Shown: positions 8,363 through 18,338, numbered from the stretch's first letter. The stretch is 56,654 nt of DNA from Phycisphaerae bacterium (GCA_017993835.1 JAGOLX010000040.1:1-56654), one strand, 5' to 3'. A program made the numbers and translations. The notes: generated by a model not told the origin, from the letters alone.

Positions 8363-8995
8363 TCACCTCGAACAGAACTCCACCACCAACTGCTCTTCCA
8401 CGGGAATCTGGATGTCCGGCCTTGTGGGCAGCGCGACAACCGTCGCCGCCGGCTTCTCACGATCCAATTGCAGCCAGCCCTGTGTGGTGAAATTCGGGTT
8501 GCTCTCGAGCTGCTGTTTGACCCGCTTGAGACTCTTCTCTGCGTCCTTGATCGTGATCTTATCGCCGATCTTCGTGACGTAGTCGGCGACGTCGACCTTG
8601 CGTCCGTTGATGCGGATGTGACCGTGCGTGATGAGCTGCCGCGCCGCCTTGCGCGAGGCGGCAAAATTCAGCTTGTAGACCACGTTGTCCAGGCGCCGTT
8701 CGAGCAGTTGCAGGAGGTTCTCGCCCGTGTTGCCCGGCAACCGGGCCGCTTCACGGTAGAACCGCATGAACTGCTGCTCATAGACCCCGTAGTACCTCTT
8801 GATCTTCTGTTTCTCGCGCAGCCGGACGCCGTATTCGCTCAGACGCCCTTTGCGCCAGCCGTGCATGCCCGGAGCCAGACTCCGCTGTCTCCTCTCGACC
8901 TGGCACTTGGCCGTTTCACACTTCGCGCCCTTCAGGAACAGCTTCATTCCCTCGCGGCGGCAAATCCTGCAGGATGGACCTACATAACGTCCCAT
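8363..8995 (-). CDS. rpsD: 30S ribosomal protein S4
   Basis: A 210-residue primary 16S-binding protein and, in enterobacteria, translational repressor of the alpha operon. The S4 RNA-binding domain is seen from LERRLDNVVYKLNFA to ITHGHIRINGRKVD. The N-terminus is the zinc-binding form, with Cys9, Cys12, Cys26 and Cys31. It is in the usual place between rpsK and rpoA. Confidence 0.98.
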   Translation of the reverse strand: MGRYVGPSCRICRREGMKLFLKGAKCETAKCQVERRQRSLAPGMHGWRKGRLSEYGVRLREKQKIKRYYGVYEQQFMRFYREAARLPGNTGENLLQLLERRLDNVVYKLNFAASRKAARQLITHGHIRINGRKVDVADYVTKIGDKITIKDAEKSLKRVKQQLESNPNFTTQGWLQLDREKPAATVVALPTRPDIQIPVEEQLVVEFCSR

Positions 8996-9027
8996 ACTAA
9001 TCGATCTCCTGTGACCTTCCCGGAGTC

Positions 9028-9408
9028 CTATACACGTCTACGTTTCGGCGGCCGACAGCCGTTGTGCGGCAACGGCGTCACGTCCTCGATCGAGGCGATC
9101 CGCAGCCCCGCCCCTTGCAGCGCGGAGATCGCGGACTCCCGTCCGGCGCCGGGGCCCTTGACGCGGATCTCGACCTCCCGCACGCCGTTTCGCATGGCGA
9201 CGTTTGCACAACTCTGCGCCGCCTGTTGCGCGGCAAACGGCGTGCTCTTGCGGGATCCCTTGAAGCCCACGCAGCCCGCCGAGCTGGAACAGATCGCCGC
9301 GCCGTCCATGTCCGTGATCGTGATCAACGTGTTGTTGAACGACGCCTTGATGTGGACGATCGCTCGAACCACATTCTTTCTGATTTTTCGTTTTGCACTC
9401 TTAGCCAT
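9028..9408 (-). CDS. rpsK: 30S ribosomal protein S11
   Basis: A 126-residue platform protein. Typical stretches are [29 protein letters not shown] and [12 protein letters not shown], and the end reads [13 protein letters not shown]. Length and neighbours (rpsM upstream, rpsD downstream) are standard. Confidence 0.98.
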   Translation of the reverse strand: MAKSAKRKIRKNVVRAIVHIKASFNNTLITITDMDGAAICSSSAGCVGFKGSRKSTPFAAQQAAQSCANVAMRNGVREVEIRVKGPGAGRESAISALQGAGLRIASIEDVTPLPHNGCRPPKRRRV

Positions 9409-9492
9409 TTGCCTTCTCGTTGTCCTCGTGCTCTGGTGTTCGCCGTTTTCCAGACGAACGATACCCGTTCATCGAGCATTGCTTCGCGACGA

Positions 9493-9879
9493 TTACCCTC
9501 GCGCTTCCTTCACACCCTTCTTGCCGGCCACCGTCTTGCGCGGGCCCTTGCGGGTGCGAGCGTTGCTCTGTGTATGCTGTCCGCGCACAGGCAACCCTCG
9601 TCGGTGGCGAATCCCCCGGTAGCACGCGATGTCGCGAAGCCGGGCGATGTTCTGCGCGACCTGCCTTCGCAACTGACCGCCGACGACGTAGTTGCGATCG
9701 ACGATCTGCGTGATCCGGCTGAGCTCATCCTCGCTGAGCTTGCCGGCCTTCGTCATCGGTTCGATCTGGGCTTCCTTGAGAATCAGCTCCGACGTGTGTC
9801 GGCCGATCCCCGGAATGTACGTCAGCGAGATCCAGATCGTCTTGTTGTCCGGAATATCGACACCAACTATACGCGGCAT
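9493..9879 (-). CDS. rpsM: 30S ribosomal protein S13
   Basis: A 128-residue head protein that contacts P-site tRNA and bridges to the 50S subunit. It begins [13 protein letters not shown], has the helix-two-turn-helix YIPGIGR, and ends with the conserved basic [20 protein letters not shown] segment. It is the first gene of the alpha operon after rpmJ. Confidence 0.98.
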   Translation of the reverse strand: MPRIVGVDIPDNKTIWISLTYIPGIGRHTSELILKEAQIEPMTKAGKLSEDELSRITQIVDRNYVVGGQLRRQVAQNIARLRDIACYRGIRHRRGLPVRGQHTQSNARTRKGPRKTVAGKKGVKEARG

Positions 9880-9941
9880 AATCCTACTGTCCTCTCTGTA
9901 ACCAGGGGCACCCGATTCGTTCGTCGCTCAGGCACGCGCCA

Positions 9942-10055
9942 TCACCCCTGACGCTGCTTGTGCCGGGGGTTCGAGCAGATGATCCGCACGACGCCCTTGC
10001 GGCGAACGACCTTGCAGTTCTCACAGATTCGTTTGACTGAGCTTCTTACCTTCAT
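9942..10055 (-). CDS. rpmJ: 50S ribosomal protein L36
   Basis: A 37-residue protein starting [15 protein letters not shown]. The zinc ligands Cys11, Cys14, Cys27 and His32 are all present, so this is the zinc-binding (C+) form. It sits between infA and rpsM as in most bacteria. Confidence 0.96.
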   Translation of the reverse strand: MKVRSSVKRICENCKVVRRKGVVRIICSNPRHKQRQG

Positions 10056-10114
10056 AGTCGATTCCATGCACTCAAGGGCCCCGCCGGCGCCAAGGCGTGC
10101 GGCGCGGGCCGATC

Positions 10115-10330
10115 TCAGTGACGCAGTACAATCCGCCCCCGGGTCAGGTCATACGGCGACATCTCCACCGTGACCGCATCCCCAGGGAGAATGCGGATGA
10201 AGTTCATGCGCATCTTGCCGGAGACGTGCGCAAGTACCTTGTGCCCGTTCTCCAGCTCCACCCGGAACATGGCGTTCGGCAGGGCTTCCACCACCTTGGC
10301 CTGCAACCTGATTGCGTCTTTTTTCGCCAT
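10115..10330 (-). CDS. infA: translation initiation factor IF-1
   Basis: A 71-residue OB-fold protein that occupies the A site of the 30S subunit during initiation. It carries [20 protein letters not shown] and ends [13 protein letters not shown], as expected. I chose the ATG giving MAKKD; a GTG two codons earlier would overlap the map stop codon. The five-base gap to map points to translational coupling. Confidence 0.97.
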   Translation of the reverse strand: MAKKDAIRLQAKVVEALPNAMFRVELENGHKVLAHVSGKMRMNFIRILPGDAVTVEMSPYDLTRGRIVLRH

Positions 10331-10335
10331 GAACA

Positions 10336-11118
10336 CTACCGTTCTCTGGTCAGAACCTCACAGCCGCCTTTCACGACGGCCAAAGTATGCTCAAAATGAG
10401 CGGAACACTTTCCATCCTTCGTTACCACGGTCCACCCGTTGCCCAGGGTCCGGACCGCATATCCGCCGGCATTGACCATCGGCTCGACCGCGATCACCAT
10501 CCCCTCGGTCAGCAGGATGTCATCCGCCAGCAGTTCGTCACTGACGAAGTTCGGGACCTTCGGGTCCTCGTGCATCCTGGAGCCGATGCCGTGCCCGACG
10601 AAGTCCCGGACCACCGAGAATCCGGCAGACTCGGCTCGATCCTGCATCTTGGCGGCGATCTGGCTCCAGCGGAGACCCGGTCGCACCGTCGAGATCGCGA
10701 TCCCGAGCACCTCCCGGGTCACCTCGACCAGCCGGCGATTCCCGTCGGAGATCCCACCGATCGGGACCGTCACCGCGGCGTCCCCACAGTATCCGTTCAG
10801 ACGCACCCCGAAGTCAATGCTCAAGATGTCGCCGGCCTTCAGCGTCGTCTTGTCCGAGGGGATGCCATGCACCACCTCGTCGTTGACGGACGCACAAATG
10901 ACCCCGGGAAAGGGCCGTCGGGCGTGCGGGCTGCGGACCCCTTTGAAGAGGGCCTCGGCGCCCGCGTCGGCGGCCATCCGCAGTGCAACGCCGTCCAAAT
11001 CGGCTGTCGTCACACCCGGCGCCGCGATTCTCTGCAGTTCTGAAAGAACGTCGGCTACAACGACTCCCGCCTGACGCATCAACTCGATCTCTCTTCGGCT
11101 GCGAAGCGTTATAGCCAT
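10336..11118 (-). CDS. map: methionine aminopeptidase, type I
   Basis: A 260-residue metalloprotease that removes the initiator methionine co-translationally. The metal ligands are in [18 protein letters not shown] (two Asp), [14 protein letters not shown] (His), EGMVIAVEP (Glu) and [10 protein letters not shown] (Glu). It lacks the N-terminal zinc-finger extension of eukaryotic type I enzymes. It lies between adk and infA, a common end to the spc operon. Confidence 0.97.
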   Translation of the reverse strand: MAITLRSRREIELMRQAGVVVADVLSELQRIAAPGVTTADLDGVALRMAADAGAEALFKGVRSPHARRPFPGVICASVNDEVVHGIPSDKTTLKAGDILSIDFGVRLNGYCGDAAVTVPIGGISDGNRRLVEVTREVLGIAISTVRPGLRWSQIAAKMQDRAESAGFSVVRDFVGHGIGSRMHEDPKVPNFVSDELLADDILLTEGMVIAVEPMVNAGGYAVRTLGNGWTVVTKDGKCSAHFEHTLAVVKGGCEVLTRER

Positions 11119-11168
11119 TCTACGACTTCATGTTCGGGCGGTCACCGGCCATCCCGCCGGCGAGTCCC

Positions 11169-11825
11169 TTACTTCTTCTTTCCTGCAAGCTGATCCAGCT
11201 TCTGGAAGATCACTTTGGCCACGGCGTCCGGGTCACCATTGCCGTCGATGTCGTGGACCGTCCGCGAGGACTTGTAGTACTCCACGACGGGCTCGGTCTG
11301 GCGGTAGTATGTTTCCAGTCGATTCCGCACGACCTCTTCGGTATCGTCCGGCCGCTGAACGAGACGGGTCCCATCCTTGTCGCAGACTCCGTCCTTCTTC
11401 GGCGGCATGTTCTTCACGTGGTAGACCGCCCCACACTGCGGACAGCTCCGCCGACCCGTGATTCGCTCGACCACCACCCGGTCATTGACCTGGAGGTTGA
11501 TCACCATGTCGATCCCGCCGCCCTGCGACGCAAGGGATCGGTCCAGGACTTCGCCCTGGTTTACCGTGCGAGGGAATCCGTCGAGCACATATCCGGCCGG
11601 CGCCTTCTGCACCGCCTGCGTCATCATTTCCACGATCAGGTCGTCGGGCACCAGCGCCCCGGCGTCCATGTAGCTCTGCGCCTTCTTCCCCAGTTCCGTA
11701 CCGTCGGCGCGTTCCCGCCGGAGGATGTCCCCGCTGGACAGGTGCATAATCCCGTAGCGTTCGGCGATCTTCTTGCAGTGCGTTCCTTTTCCAGCGCCCG
11801 GCGCGCCCAGGAGAATGACTCTCAT
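11169..11825 (-). CDS. adk: adenylate kinase
   Basis: A 218-residue enzyme that interconverts AMP + ATP and 2 ADP. The P-loop is GAPGAGKGT, the AMP site includes SSGDILR and DGFPRT, and the LID carries a zinc-type Cys motif (CPQC ... CDKDG). Its ATG overlaps the secY stop codon by four bases, indicating coupled translation. Confidence 0.97.
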   Translation of the reverse strand: MRVILLGAPGAGKGTHCKKIAERYGIMHLSSGDILRRERADGTELGKKAQSYMDAGALVPDDLIVEMMTQAVQKAPAGYVLDGFPRTVNQGEVLDRSLASQGGGIDMVINLQVNDRVVVERITGRRSCPQCGAVYHVKNMPPKKDGVCDKDGTRLVQRPDDTEEVVRNRLETYYRQTEPVVEYYKSSRTVHDIDGNGDPDAVAKVIFQKLDQLAGKKK

Positions 11826-13180
11826 GCGTAGGCCCCCTTGATTCTCCCGGACGACGTGAACCCTTCGTAGCTTCGCATCAGGAGGTTCGCCTCGATCTTC
11901 TGCACGAGATCCAGCGAGACGCTCACGACGATCAGCAATCCGGTGCCGCCGAGGAAGGTCGTGACCCGCCAGTCGATTCCCAGGCCGTAGGAGACCACCA
12001 TCGGAATGATCGAAATGGCGGCCAGGAACGAGGCTCCATAGTACGTGATCCGCGTCATGACGGTCTCGAGATACTCTGCGGTCCTGCGACCCGGACGCAG
12101 GCCCGGAATGAAGCTGCCCGAGTCCCGGAGGTTCTTCGCCATCTCCCGCGGCTGGAACTGCACGGTCACCCAGAAGTAGGCGAATACGAAGATCAGCAGC
12201 ATATACAGCACGTTGTACGTGTAGGCCCCCGGGTCCATGGCCGCCCGTATCCGGGCCAGTACCCCCGACTGCGGGAACACGTTCGCAATGTACTCGATGA
12301 GAATCGGAGGAAACATCATGAAGCTGGAGGCGAAGATGATCGGCATGACGCCGCCGTGATTGACCCGCAGCGGCAGATAGTGCCGGGCGCCGCCGTACAT
12401 TCGCCGACCGCGCATCTGCTTGGCCTGCTGGATCGGGATCCGACGCTGGGCCTGCGTGATGAGAATGGCCCCTGCGACGACGAAGACGAAGGCAACACCC
12501 AGGAACAGCACTTTCGCAGGACCGATGCTCCCCGCCTCGGCGCCCACCTTGAAGCTCATCTGCGTGAACAGTTGGTACAACGCCCAGGGCATTCGGGCAA
12601 TGATGCCGGCCATGATGATCAGGCTGATCCCGTTGCCGATGCCGTACTCGTCGATTTGCTCGCCCAGCCACATGAGGAAGATCGTGCCGGCCGTCATTGC
12701 AATCACGCCCAGGAAGATCGCACTCCTCTCCATGCCGGCGTAGATCAATTGCTCGCCGCGCATCAGCATCTGCATATACATCATGGCCTGAACCACGCAG
12801 ATCAGCACGGTCAGATAGCGAGTGTACTCTTGGATCTTCTTATAGCCCGTCTGGCCCTCCTGGCGGAGTTTCTTGAGGGAGGGGATCACCTCTCCGAGCA
12901 GCATGAGGATAATGGACGCCGTGATGTACGGCATGATTCCGAGCCCGAACAGACTGCTCTGGCTCAAGGTGCCGCCGGTAAAAATCTGCAGATACTCCGC
13001 GGCCCGCCCCAGGGGCGTGTCGGTGCCTCTGCTGTCCGCCAGAGCGGCAACCTTCGCCTGATCGAACCCCGGGATCGGGATGTGAAACCCGATCCGATAG
13101 ATCGCCAGCAACGCCACGGTAAACAGGATCTTGTTCCGCAGGTCCTGGATCCGGAAGATATTGACAACTGTTCCAATCAC
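11822..13180 (-). CDS. secY: protein translocase subunit SecY
   Basis: The pore subunit of the Sec translocon with ten hydrophobic spans. Signature stretches are IPIPGFDQ early, GLGIMPYITASIILMLL, and FLGGTGLLIVVSVSLDLVQK near the end. I start it at the GTG at 13180, giving VIGTVVNIFRIQDLRNK as in relatives, because GGAGAG lies seven bases upstream; the frame is open to another GTG at 13204. Confidence 0.95.
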   Translation of the reverse strand: MIGTVVNIFRIQDLRNKILFTVALLAIYRIGFHIPIPGFDQAKVAALADSRGTDTPLGRAAEYLQIFTGGTLSQSSLFGLGIMPYITASIILMLLGEVIPSLKKLRQEGQTGYKKIQEYTRYLTVLICVVQAMMYMQMLMRGEQLIYAGMERSAIFLGVIAMTAGTIFLMWLGEQIDEYGIGNGISLIIMAGIIARMPWALYQLFTQMSFKVGAEAGSIGPAKVLFLGVAFVFVVAGAILITQAQRRIPIQQAKQMRGRRMYGGARHYLPLRVNHGGVMPIIFASSFMMFPPILIEYIANVFPQSGVLARIRAAMDPGAYTYNVLYMLLIFVFAYFWVTVQFQPREMAKNLRDSGSFIPGLRPGRRTAEYLETVMTRITYYGASFLAAISIIPMVVSYGLGIDWRVTTFLGGTGLLIVVSVSLDLVQKIEANLLMRSYEGFTSSGRIKGAYA

Positions 13181-13237
13181 TGGGTCGCTCTCCACACGCC
13201 GCACGGTCGGTCCGTCTCACGCACGACGACGAGACTC

Positions 13238-13726
13238 CTAGCCATGCTGCTTCTGCTTACGTTTGATCGGCTTCACTTCCGACGCGATCTTCGTCGCGGT
13301 ACCGCCGCAATCAAGGATCTTCTGCTCCGCGCTCTTGCTGAACCTGTGAGCGGCCACCTGGAGCTTCTTCGTCAGCGACCCGTCGCCGAGGATCTTCACC
13401 TTGCTGGCGCAGCCCCCGACCAAACCCGCCTGAAGCAGTTGCTCGATGCCCACTTGCATCCCATCGGCAAACCGCTCCAACTCGGACACATTCACGATCT
13501 CGAATCGCGTAGCGAAGTTCTTGTTGTTGAACCCGCGCTTCGGCAAGTGCCGAAACAGCGGGATTTGCCCGCCCTGGTAGAGGGAGAAGCGCTTGGCGCC
13601 GGACCGGCACATGGCGCCTTTGCTGCCCCGACCGGCGGTCTTGCCCAGACCCGATCCGCGGCCGCGCCCGACGCGCTTCTGTGCTTTGTGTTTGCCTACA
13701 ACGGAAGTAATTTCGTGACTTAACAT
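13238..13726 (-). CDS. rplO: 50S ribosomal protein L15
   Basis: A 162-residue late-assembly 50S protein. It has the glycine-rich KRVGRGRGSGLGKTAGRGSKG segment split by basic residues, and LPKRGFNNKNF. Only 29 bp separate it from rpsE, so the L30 gene that usually lies here is absent. Confidence 0.97.
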   Translation of the reverse strand: MLSHEITSVVGKHKAQKRVGRGRGSGLGKTAGRGSKGAMCRSGAKRFSLYQGGQIPLFRHLPKRGFNNKNFATRFEIVNVSELERFADGMQVGIEQLLQAGLVGGCASKVKILGDGSLTKKLQVAAHRFSKSAEQKILDCGGTATKIASEVKPIKRKQKQHG

Positions 13727-13755
13727 TCAGATCACCCACTTGGCCATGGTTGCGA

Positions 13756-14259
13756 TTAGGAAAGTGCAACGCCTCGTAGAGCCTGGACCGTTTCCTTGCT
13801 TCGGAGTTTCAACAAACCATTGATCGTCGCCTTGACGACGTTCTTGGCCGACGTGCTGCCGTAGACCTTGGTCAGCGCGTCGCGGATACCCGCGTACTCC
13901 AGTACCGCGCGGGAGCTGGACCCGGCGATGACGCCCGTACCGGGACTGGCCGGCGCCAGAATGATCCGCGTAGCCCTGTACTTGCCAATCACCTGGTGCG
14001 GAATCGTGCTGCCCACCAAGGGGATCCTGTACATCGTCTTCTTGGCGTCCTTGATCCCCTTCTCGACGGCGTTGGGCACTTCATTGGCCTTCCCGTAGCC
14101 GATGCCGACGCATCCGGCCCGATCCCCCACGACCACGAGGGCCGCGAAGCTGAACCGACGACCGCCTTTCACGACTTTTGCACACCGATAGATTTTGACC
14201 ACCGTATCTTCGAACGGCTTCTCTTCGTAATCAGGTGTCCTGACTGGTTCTGCTGCCAA
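13756..14259 (-). CDS. rpsE: 30S ribosomal protein S5
   Basis: A 167-residue protein involved in mRNA unwinding and decoding fidelity. The double-stranded RNA-binding part is [16 protein letters not shown] with [15 protein letters not shown]; the C-terminal part has [12 protein letters not shown]. Position between rplR and rplO is standard. Confidence 0.97.
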   Translation of the reverse strand: MAAEPVRTPDYEEKPFEDTVVKIYRCAKVVKGGRRFSFAALVVVGDRAGCVGIGYGKANEVPNAVEKGIKDAKKTMYRIPLVGSTIPHQVIGKYRATRIILAPASPGTGVIAGSSSRAVLEYAGIRDALTKVYGSTSAKNVVKATINGLLKLRSKETVQALRGVALS

Positions 14260-14289
14260 AGTCCGTCTCCCAGTTTCAAGGGGCCTTCG

Positions 14290-14655
14290 TTAGAAGGCCA
14301 GACCTGCTTTTCTTGCCGCATCGGCAAGTGACTTAACCCGCCCGTGATACTTGTACGGGCCTCGATCGAAACACACGTTCTTGATGCCGACATCGAGCGC
14401 CTTCTTGGCCAGCGCCTCGCCGACGGCCTCGGCCGCCTTGCGGTTGCTTCCCAAGGGCAACTGTCCCCGCACGCCCTTGACCTGCGTGCTGGCCGCCACC
14501 AGGGTGACGCCCGCTGTGTCATCGATCAGTTGTGCATAGATGTTGCGGTTCGACCGGAACACCGACAGGCGCGGCCTGTCGGGCGTTCCGCTAACCTTCT
14601 TTCGCACGTGACGTCTGCGCCGAAGCGCCGCCTTTTTGTGTTGTTCAGTCTTCAT
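14290..14655 (-). CDS. rplR: 50S ribosomal protein L18
   Basis: A 121-residue 5S rRNA-binding protein. It shows [33 protein letters not shown] and the C-terminal [20 protein letters not shown]. Length and neighbours are standard. Confidence 0.97.
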   Translation of the reverse strand: MKTEQHKKAALRRRRHVRKKVSGTPDRPRLSVFRSNRNIYAQLIDDTAGVTLVAASTQVKGVRGQLPLGSNRKAAEAVGEALAKKALDVGIKNVCFDRGPYKYHGRVKSLADAARKAGLAF

Positions 14656-14710
14656 ATCAGCCGTTTCAATTCACGCCCATACACACGGGCGTCCTTCGCG
14701 GAACTGTCTT

Positions 14711-15292
14711 TTAGGCCCCACCGGAAGCGAACGCCTTGCCTTCCTTGCGCCGGATCTGCTCGTCAGCGTACCGAATACCCTTGCCCTTGTATGGCTCGGG
14801 TGGCTTGACCCTCCGGATGTCCACGGCGAACTGCGCCACCAGACACTTGTCGATCCCGGACACGCTGAACTTCGCCGGGACTTCGTTGCCTCGCGTGGCC
14901 GCCACCTCGATCCCCACTTTCACGCCCTTCGGAATCGGCAGCTCGACGGAATGGGCGAAACCGACCGTGAGGACCAGCTTGCCGCCCTGCTCCTTCACAC
15001 TGTACCCGGTTCCGTAGATCTCCATCTTCTTCTCGTAGCCGCCCGTCACGCCGACCATCATGTTGGCGATCAGCGCTCGCGTGGTGCCATGGAGTTCCTT
15101 GTTCCGACGGACCTCCGGCTGCGGGTTCGCGACCATGATCCTGCGGGCCGCTTCGTCCACATTCACCGTCAAGCACGGATCGTAGGCGATCTGCGCCGAC
15201 CCGAGCGGGCCCGTCACCTTCACGACCCGGTTCGCGTGCTCGACCTTCACCCCTTTGGGCACATCAACAGGTTTATTGCCTATTCGACTCAT
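14711..15292 (-). CDS. rplF: 50S ribosomal protein L6
   Basis: A 193-residue protein with two L6 domains, beginning MSRIGNKPVDVPKGVKV and ending with PEPYKGKGIRYADEQIRRKE, the L6 C-terminal signature. Slightly longer than E. coli L6 (about 177). Its start codon directly follows the rpsH stop codon with no intervening base. Confidence 0.97.
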   Translation of the reverse strand: MSRIGNKPVDVPKGVKVEHANRVVKVTGPLGSAQIAYDPCLTVNVDEAARRIMVANPQPEVRRNKELHGTTRALIANMMVGVTGGYEKKMEIYGTGYSVKEQGGKLVLTVGFAHSVELPIPKGVKVGIEVAATRGNEVPAKFSVSGIDKCLVAQFAVDIRRVKPPEPYKGKGIRYADEQIRRKEGKAFASGGA

Positions 15293-15691
15293 TTAGTATA
15301 CCGTGCAAAGAACCTCGCCGCCGACTTTGTTCTCGCGGCAACTGCGATCGCTGATTATTCCTTTGCTCGTGGACACGACGGTGATTCCCATCCCCCCCAG
15401 AACAACCGGGAGATCGTCCACGGAGGAGTACCTGCGGCACCCCGGCTTGCTGATCCGCTTGATCTCCGTAATCACCGGCACCCCGTCCGGATCATACTTC
15501 AGCGTAATCCGCAGAAAACCCTGCTTGCCGTCATCGATGCGGTCGTACCCCATGAGGTAACCTTCCCTCTGGAGGACGTCCGCAATGCCTTGACATACCT
15601 TGGACGCCTTCACATCGACCGTGGGCTTTCCCGTGCGGGTCGCGTTGCGAATTCGCGTGAGCATGTCAGCTATTGGGTCGCTCCAACTCAT
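15293..15691 (-). CDS. rpsH: 30S ribosomal protein S8
   Basis: A 132-residue primary 16S-binding protein. It begins MSWSDPIADMLTRIRNA and ends in the conserved GGMGITVVSTSKGIISDR region with GGEVLCTVY. It abuts rplF. In E. coli S8 represses the spc operon through rplE mRNA; I did not look for that site. Confidence 0.97.
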   Translation of the reverse strand: MSWSDPIADMLTRIRNATRTGKPTVDVKASKVCQGIADVLQREGYLMGYDRIDDGKQGFLRITLKYDPDGVPVITEIKRISKPGCRRYSSVDDLPVVLGGMGITVVSTSKGIISDRSCRENKVGGEVLCTVY

Positions 15692-15743
15692 AGTATCCTA
15701 TCCTGCCCGTTCCGGCTGCCGGCTCGTACGCCGCGTCCAGCAA

Positions 15744-15929
15744 TCACCAGCTTGCCTTTTTCACACCCGGGATCTTGCCTTCATTCGCCAGTTTCCTGAA
15801 GCAGATCCGGCACACCTTGAACTTGCGATACACGGCGTGCGATCGCCCGCACAGTTCGCACCGAGTGTACTGTCTGACGCGGAACTTCGGTTTCTTCTTG
15901 ACTTTCAGCTCTAACGCCTTCGTTGACAT
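15744..15929 (-). CDS. rpsN: 30S ribosomal protein S14, zinc-binding type Z
   Basis: A 61-residue S14 of the short zinc-binding type, with Cys24, Cys27, Cys40 and Cys43 (CELC ... CRIC) and the conserved end [11 protein letters not shown]. The longer zinc-independent form is about 100 residues. Located between rplE and rpsH as usual. Confidence 0.97.
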   Translation of the reverse strand: MSTKALELKVKKKPKFRVRQYTRCELCGRSHAVYRKFKVCRICFRKLANEGKIPGVKKASW

Positions 15930-15962
15930 CGACGCACTCCACTACGCGGACACCCGCCGCGA

Positions 15963-16526
15963 TTACTCGATCGCCTTGCTCGTGGCCTGGCCTCGGAAGG
16001 GCATGCCGAACAGAGACAGCAGTCTCCGCGCCTCCTCGTCCGTCCGGGCCGACGTGCCCACCGTGATATTCATACCCTGCTGGAACTCGACTTTGGCCGG
16101 ATTGATCTCGGGGAACACGCTCTGTTCGCCAACGCCCATCGAGTAGTTGCCCCGCCCGTCGAAGCTGTTCGGGTCCAGCCCGCGGAAGTCGCGGATTCGC
16201 GGCACCGCCAGATTGATCAGACGGTCGAGGAACTCGTACATCCGCGCGCCACGGAGCGTCACCTTCAGCCCGGTCTCCTGACCCTGGCGGACCTTGAAGT
16301 TCGACACGCTCTTCCTCGCCTTGCACGCCGCCGGCAACTGCCCGCTGATCGTGGTCAGGTCCTTCTTCGCCAGCTCGATGTACTTCTTGTCCTGCGTGGC
16401 CCTGCCGATGCCCATGGAGAGCACGATCTTCTCCAGCTTCGGCACCGCCATGACGCTCGAGTACCCGAACTCCTTGCGGAGCTGGGGAACGATCTTCGCT
16501 TTGTACAGGTCTTTCAAACGCGCCAT
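15963..16526 (-). CDS. rplE: 50S ribosomal protein L5
   Basis: A 187-residue 5S rRNA-binding protein of the central protuberance. It carries [49 protein letters not shown] and ends near GMPFRG. Length is normal. Confidence 0.97.
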   Translation of the reverse strand: MARLKDLYKAKIVPQLRKEFGYSSVMAVPKLEKIVLSMGIGRATQDKKYIELAKKDLTTISGQLPAACKARKSVSNFKVRQGQETGLKVTLRGARMYEFLDRLINLAVPRIRDFRGLDPNSFDGRGNYSMGVGEQSVFPEINPAKVEFQQGMNITVGTSARTDEEARRLLSLFGMPFRGQATSKAIE

Positions 16527-16587
16527 AATCTCTTCTGCTCAGTTCTCACCGCTCGGGACCGCCCAGAACACAGGCCCCCGGCGACCG

Positions 16588-16923
16588 CTACTTTTTCGCC
16601 TTCTTGATGACCCCGATCTCCGTGCCGTCCGCGGTGACCCGCTTCTTGCTGCCGTCCGCCGCCACCGAGTAACGCACCCGGCTGCCCTTCGACGTCTTCG
16701 GATTCACCGGCAGCACATTGCTGATGTGGATCGGCCTTTCCACGCTGATGCGCCCGCCCTGCGGATTCCGCCGCGAAGGACGGACGTGCTTCTTCGCCAG
16801 GTTCTGCCCCTGGATCAACACCTTGTGGTCGTTCGGGTACACATGCAGCACCCTGCCCGTGTTGCCTTTGTGATCCCCGGCGATGATCTCGACCGTGTCA
16901 CCCTTTTTCACATGTACGGCCAT
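16588..16923 (-). CDS. rplX: 50S ribosomal protein L24
   Basis: A 111-residue early-assembly protein. The KOW motif is VKKGDTVEIIAGDHKGNTGR, followed by NLAKKHVRPSRRNPQGG. The frame is open 20 codons further upstream, but I start at the ATG at 16923 (MAVHVKKGD), where relatives begin and GAGGC lies upstream; the extension would overlap the end of rplN. Confidence 0.96.
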   Translation of the reverse strand: MAVHVKKGDTVEIIAGDHKGNTGRVLHVYPNDHKVLIQGQNLAKKHVRPSRRNPQGGRISVERPIHISNVLPVNPKTSKGSRVRYSVAADGSKKRVTADGTEIGVIKKAKK

Positions 16924-16975
16924 GTATCTGCCTCTTCGTATCCAACTGAAGTCCACCGTCATCCCGCGACCGTTC

Positions 16976-17362
16976 TCAGACAACCTCGCCGGCCAGGGAG
17001 ATGATCTTCATATAGTTCTTCTCACGCAGCTCGCGGGCAACCGCGCCGAAAATACGCGTCCCGATCGGATTGCCCTCGCCGTCGATCATCACGGCGGCAT
17101 TGCTGTCGAACTTCACGTAGCTCCCGTCTGGGCGTTTGACCGCCGTCTTCGTGCGGATGATCACGCACTTGTGGACCTTCTTGTCGTCCAACTGACAGGT
17201 CGGCAGCGACTTCTTGATCGCCACGCACACCACATCGCCGACAGTGGCCGTACCTCGCGTGAACTGGCCCCGCCCACTCGTCTTGCCCACGACGTGAATG
17301 CACTGCGCCGACTTGACGCCAGAGTTGTCGGCGATCTCCAACATGCTTTCGTTCTGAATCAT
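16976..17362 (-). CDS. rplN: 50S ribosomal protein L14
   Basis: A 128-residue protein at the 30S-50S interface. It begins MIQNESMLEIADNSGVKSAQ and contains RPDGSYVKFDSNAAVMI and GTRIFGAVARELREKN. Standard position between rpsQ and rplX. Confidence 0.98.
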   Translation of the reverse strand: MIQNESMLEIADNSGVKSAQCIHVVGKTSGRGQFTRGTATVGDVVCVAIKKSLPTCQLDDKKVHKCVIIRTKTAVKRPDGSYVKFDSNAAVMIDGEGNPIGTRIFGAVARELREKNYMKIISLAGEVV

Positions 17363-17386
17363 AGTATCCGCATCTCGTATCGAAAC

Positions 17387-17650
17387 TTACGCCTGCACGG
17401 CCTTCTGGACCACCCGAACCACGCGCCAGCTCTTCGTCTTGCTGTAAGGGCGAGACTCTGCGATCTCCACCACGTCCCCGACGCCGCTGGCGTTCAACTC
17501 ATCGTGCACCGCCAATTTCGTCCGACGCCGGATATACTTCCCGTACTTCGGGTGCTTCACCTTGTAGTCGATCGTCACCCGAATGCTCTGAATTCCACTC
17601 TTGCTGCTGACGGTGCCCGTCAACGTCTTGATCTTCTTCGTTGTTTCCAT
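17387..17650 (-). CDS. rpsQ: 30S ribosomal protein S17
   Basis: An 87-residue OB-fold 16S-binding protein. It has [39 protein letters not shown] and [20 protein letters not shown] start at the ATG at 17650 (METTKK) because a 14-codon extension would overlap rpmC and has no family support. Confidence 0.96.
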   Translation of the reverse strand: METTKKIKTLTGTVSSKSGIQSIRVTIDYKVKHPKYGKYIRRRTKLAVHDELNASGVGDVVEIAESRPYSKTKSWRVVRVVQKAVQA

Positions 17651-17684
17651 ATCGGCGATTTCCCGCGATTCGCAACGGCAGTGT

Positions 17685-17879
17685 CTACGCACTCTTCTGG
17701 TGCAGAACGGTCTTGATCCTGGCGATATCCCGCCGGGCGTTGATGATGGCCTTCGAGTTCTCCAGCTTCTCCGTCACTGCCTGCGACCGGAGCTCAAACA
17801 GGCGCTTCTCGAGATCCTGCAGCGTGGACTGCAGCTCGTCCTGACTCATCTCTCTCAACTGCTTGGCTTTCACCTTCAT
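17685..17879 (-). CDS. rpmC: 50S ribosomal protein L29
   Basis: A 64-residue helical hairpin at the exit tunnel, where signal recognition particle and trigger factor dock in other bacteria. It shows [16 protein letters not shown] and [20 protein letters not shown] start at the ATG at 17879, eight bases after the rplP stop codon, giving the usual length. Confidence 0.96.
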   Translation of the reverse strand: MKVKAKQLREMSQDELQSTLQDLEKRLFELRSQAVTEKLENSKAIINARRDIARIKTVLHQKSA

Positions 17880-17887
17880 GTCCTCTC

Positions 17888-18307
17888 TCAGATCCCCTGC
17901 CCGCGCTTCACCAGACGGCAACGGACCGGCATCTTGTGCGCGACGCGGGACAGCGCCTGCTTGGCCACATCCTCGCTGACCCCGCCGATCTCGAAACAGA
18001 CCTGACCGGCCCGAATACGGGCGACCCAGTACTCCGGCTCACCTTTGCCCTTGCCCATACGGGTTTCGAGAGGCTTGCCGCTCACCGGTTTGTGCGGGAA
18101 GACCCGGATATACACTTTTCCCTCGCGATGCAGGTAGTGCGTCGCGGCGACGCGCCCGGCCTCGATGTTCTTGGCCGTGATCCAACTCGTCTCCATCGTC
18201 TGCAGGCCATAGTCACCGAAGGCCACATAGTTCCCACGGGCCGCATTGCCCCTGAGCTTGCCCCGCTGGCTTTTCCGATATTTGACTCTCTTTGGCATCA
18301 TCGCCAT
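17888..18307 (-). CDS. rplP: 50S ribosomal protein L16
   Basis: A 139-residue protein near the A-site tRNA elbow. It carries PKRVKYRKSQRGKLRGNA, ARGNYVAFGDYGLQ and RMGKGKGEPEYWVARI. The N-terminus (MAMMPKRVKY) has three possible ATG codons; the first has AGAGG upstream. Confidence 0.97.
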   Translation of the reverse strand: MAMMPKRVKYRKSQRGKLRGNAARGNYVAFGDYGLQTMETSWITAKNIEAGRVAATHYLHREGKVYIRVFPHKPVSGKPLETRMGKGKGEPEYWVARIRAGQVCFEIGGVSEDVAKQALSRVAHKMPVRCRLVKRGQGI

Positions 18308-18338
18308 AGGTAACCTCTCAGTTCTTCAAGTCGCCCCG

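Noticed and set aside
9501-9901. Plus-strand frames opposite rpsM
   Set aside because: Shadows of S13; the minus-strand product is a full-length match in canonical order.
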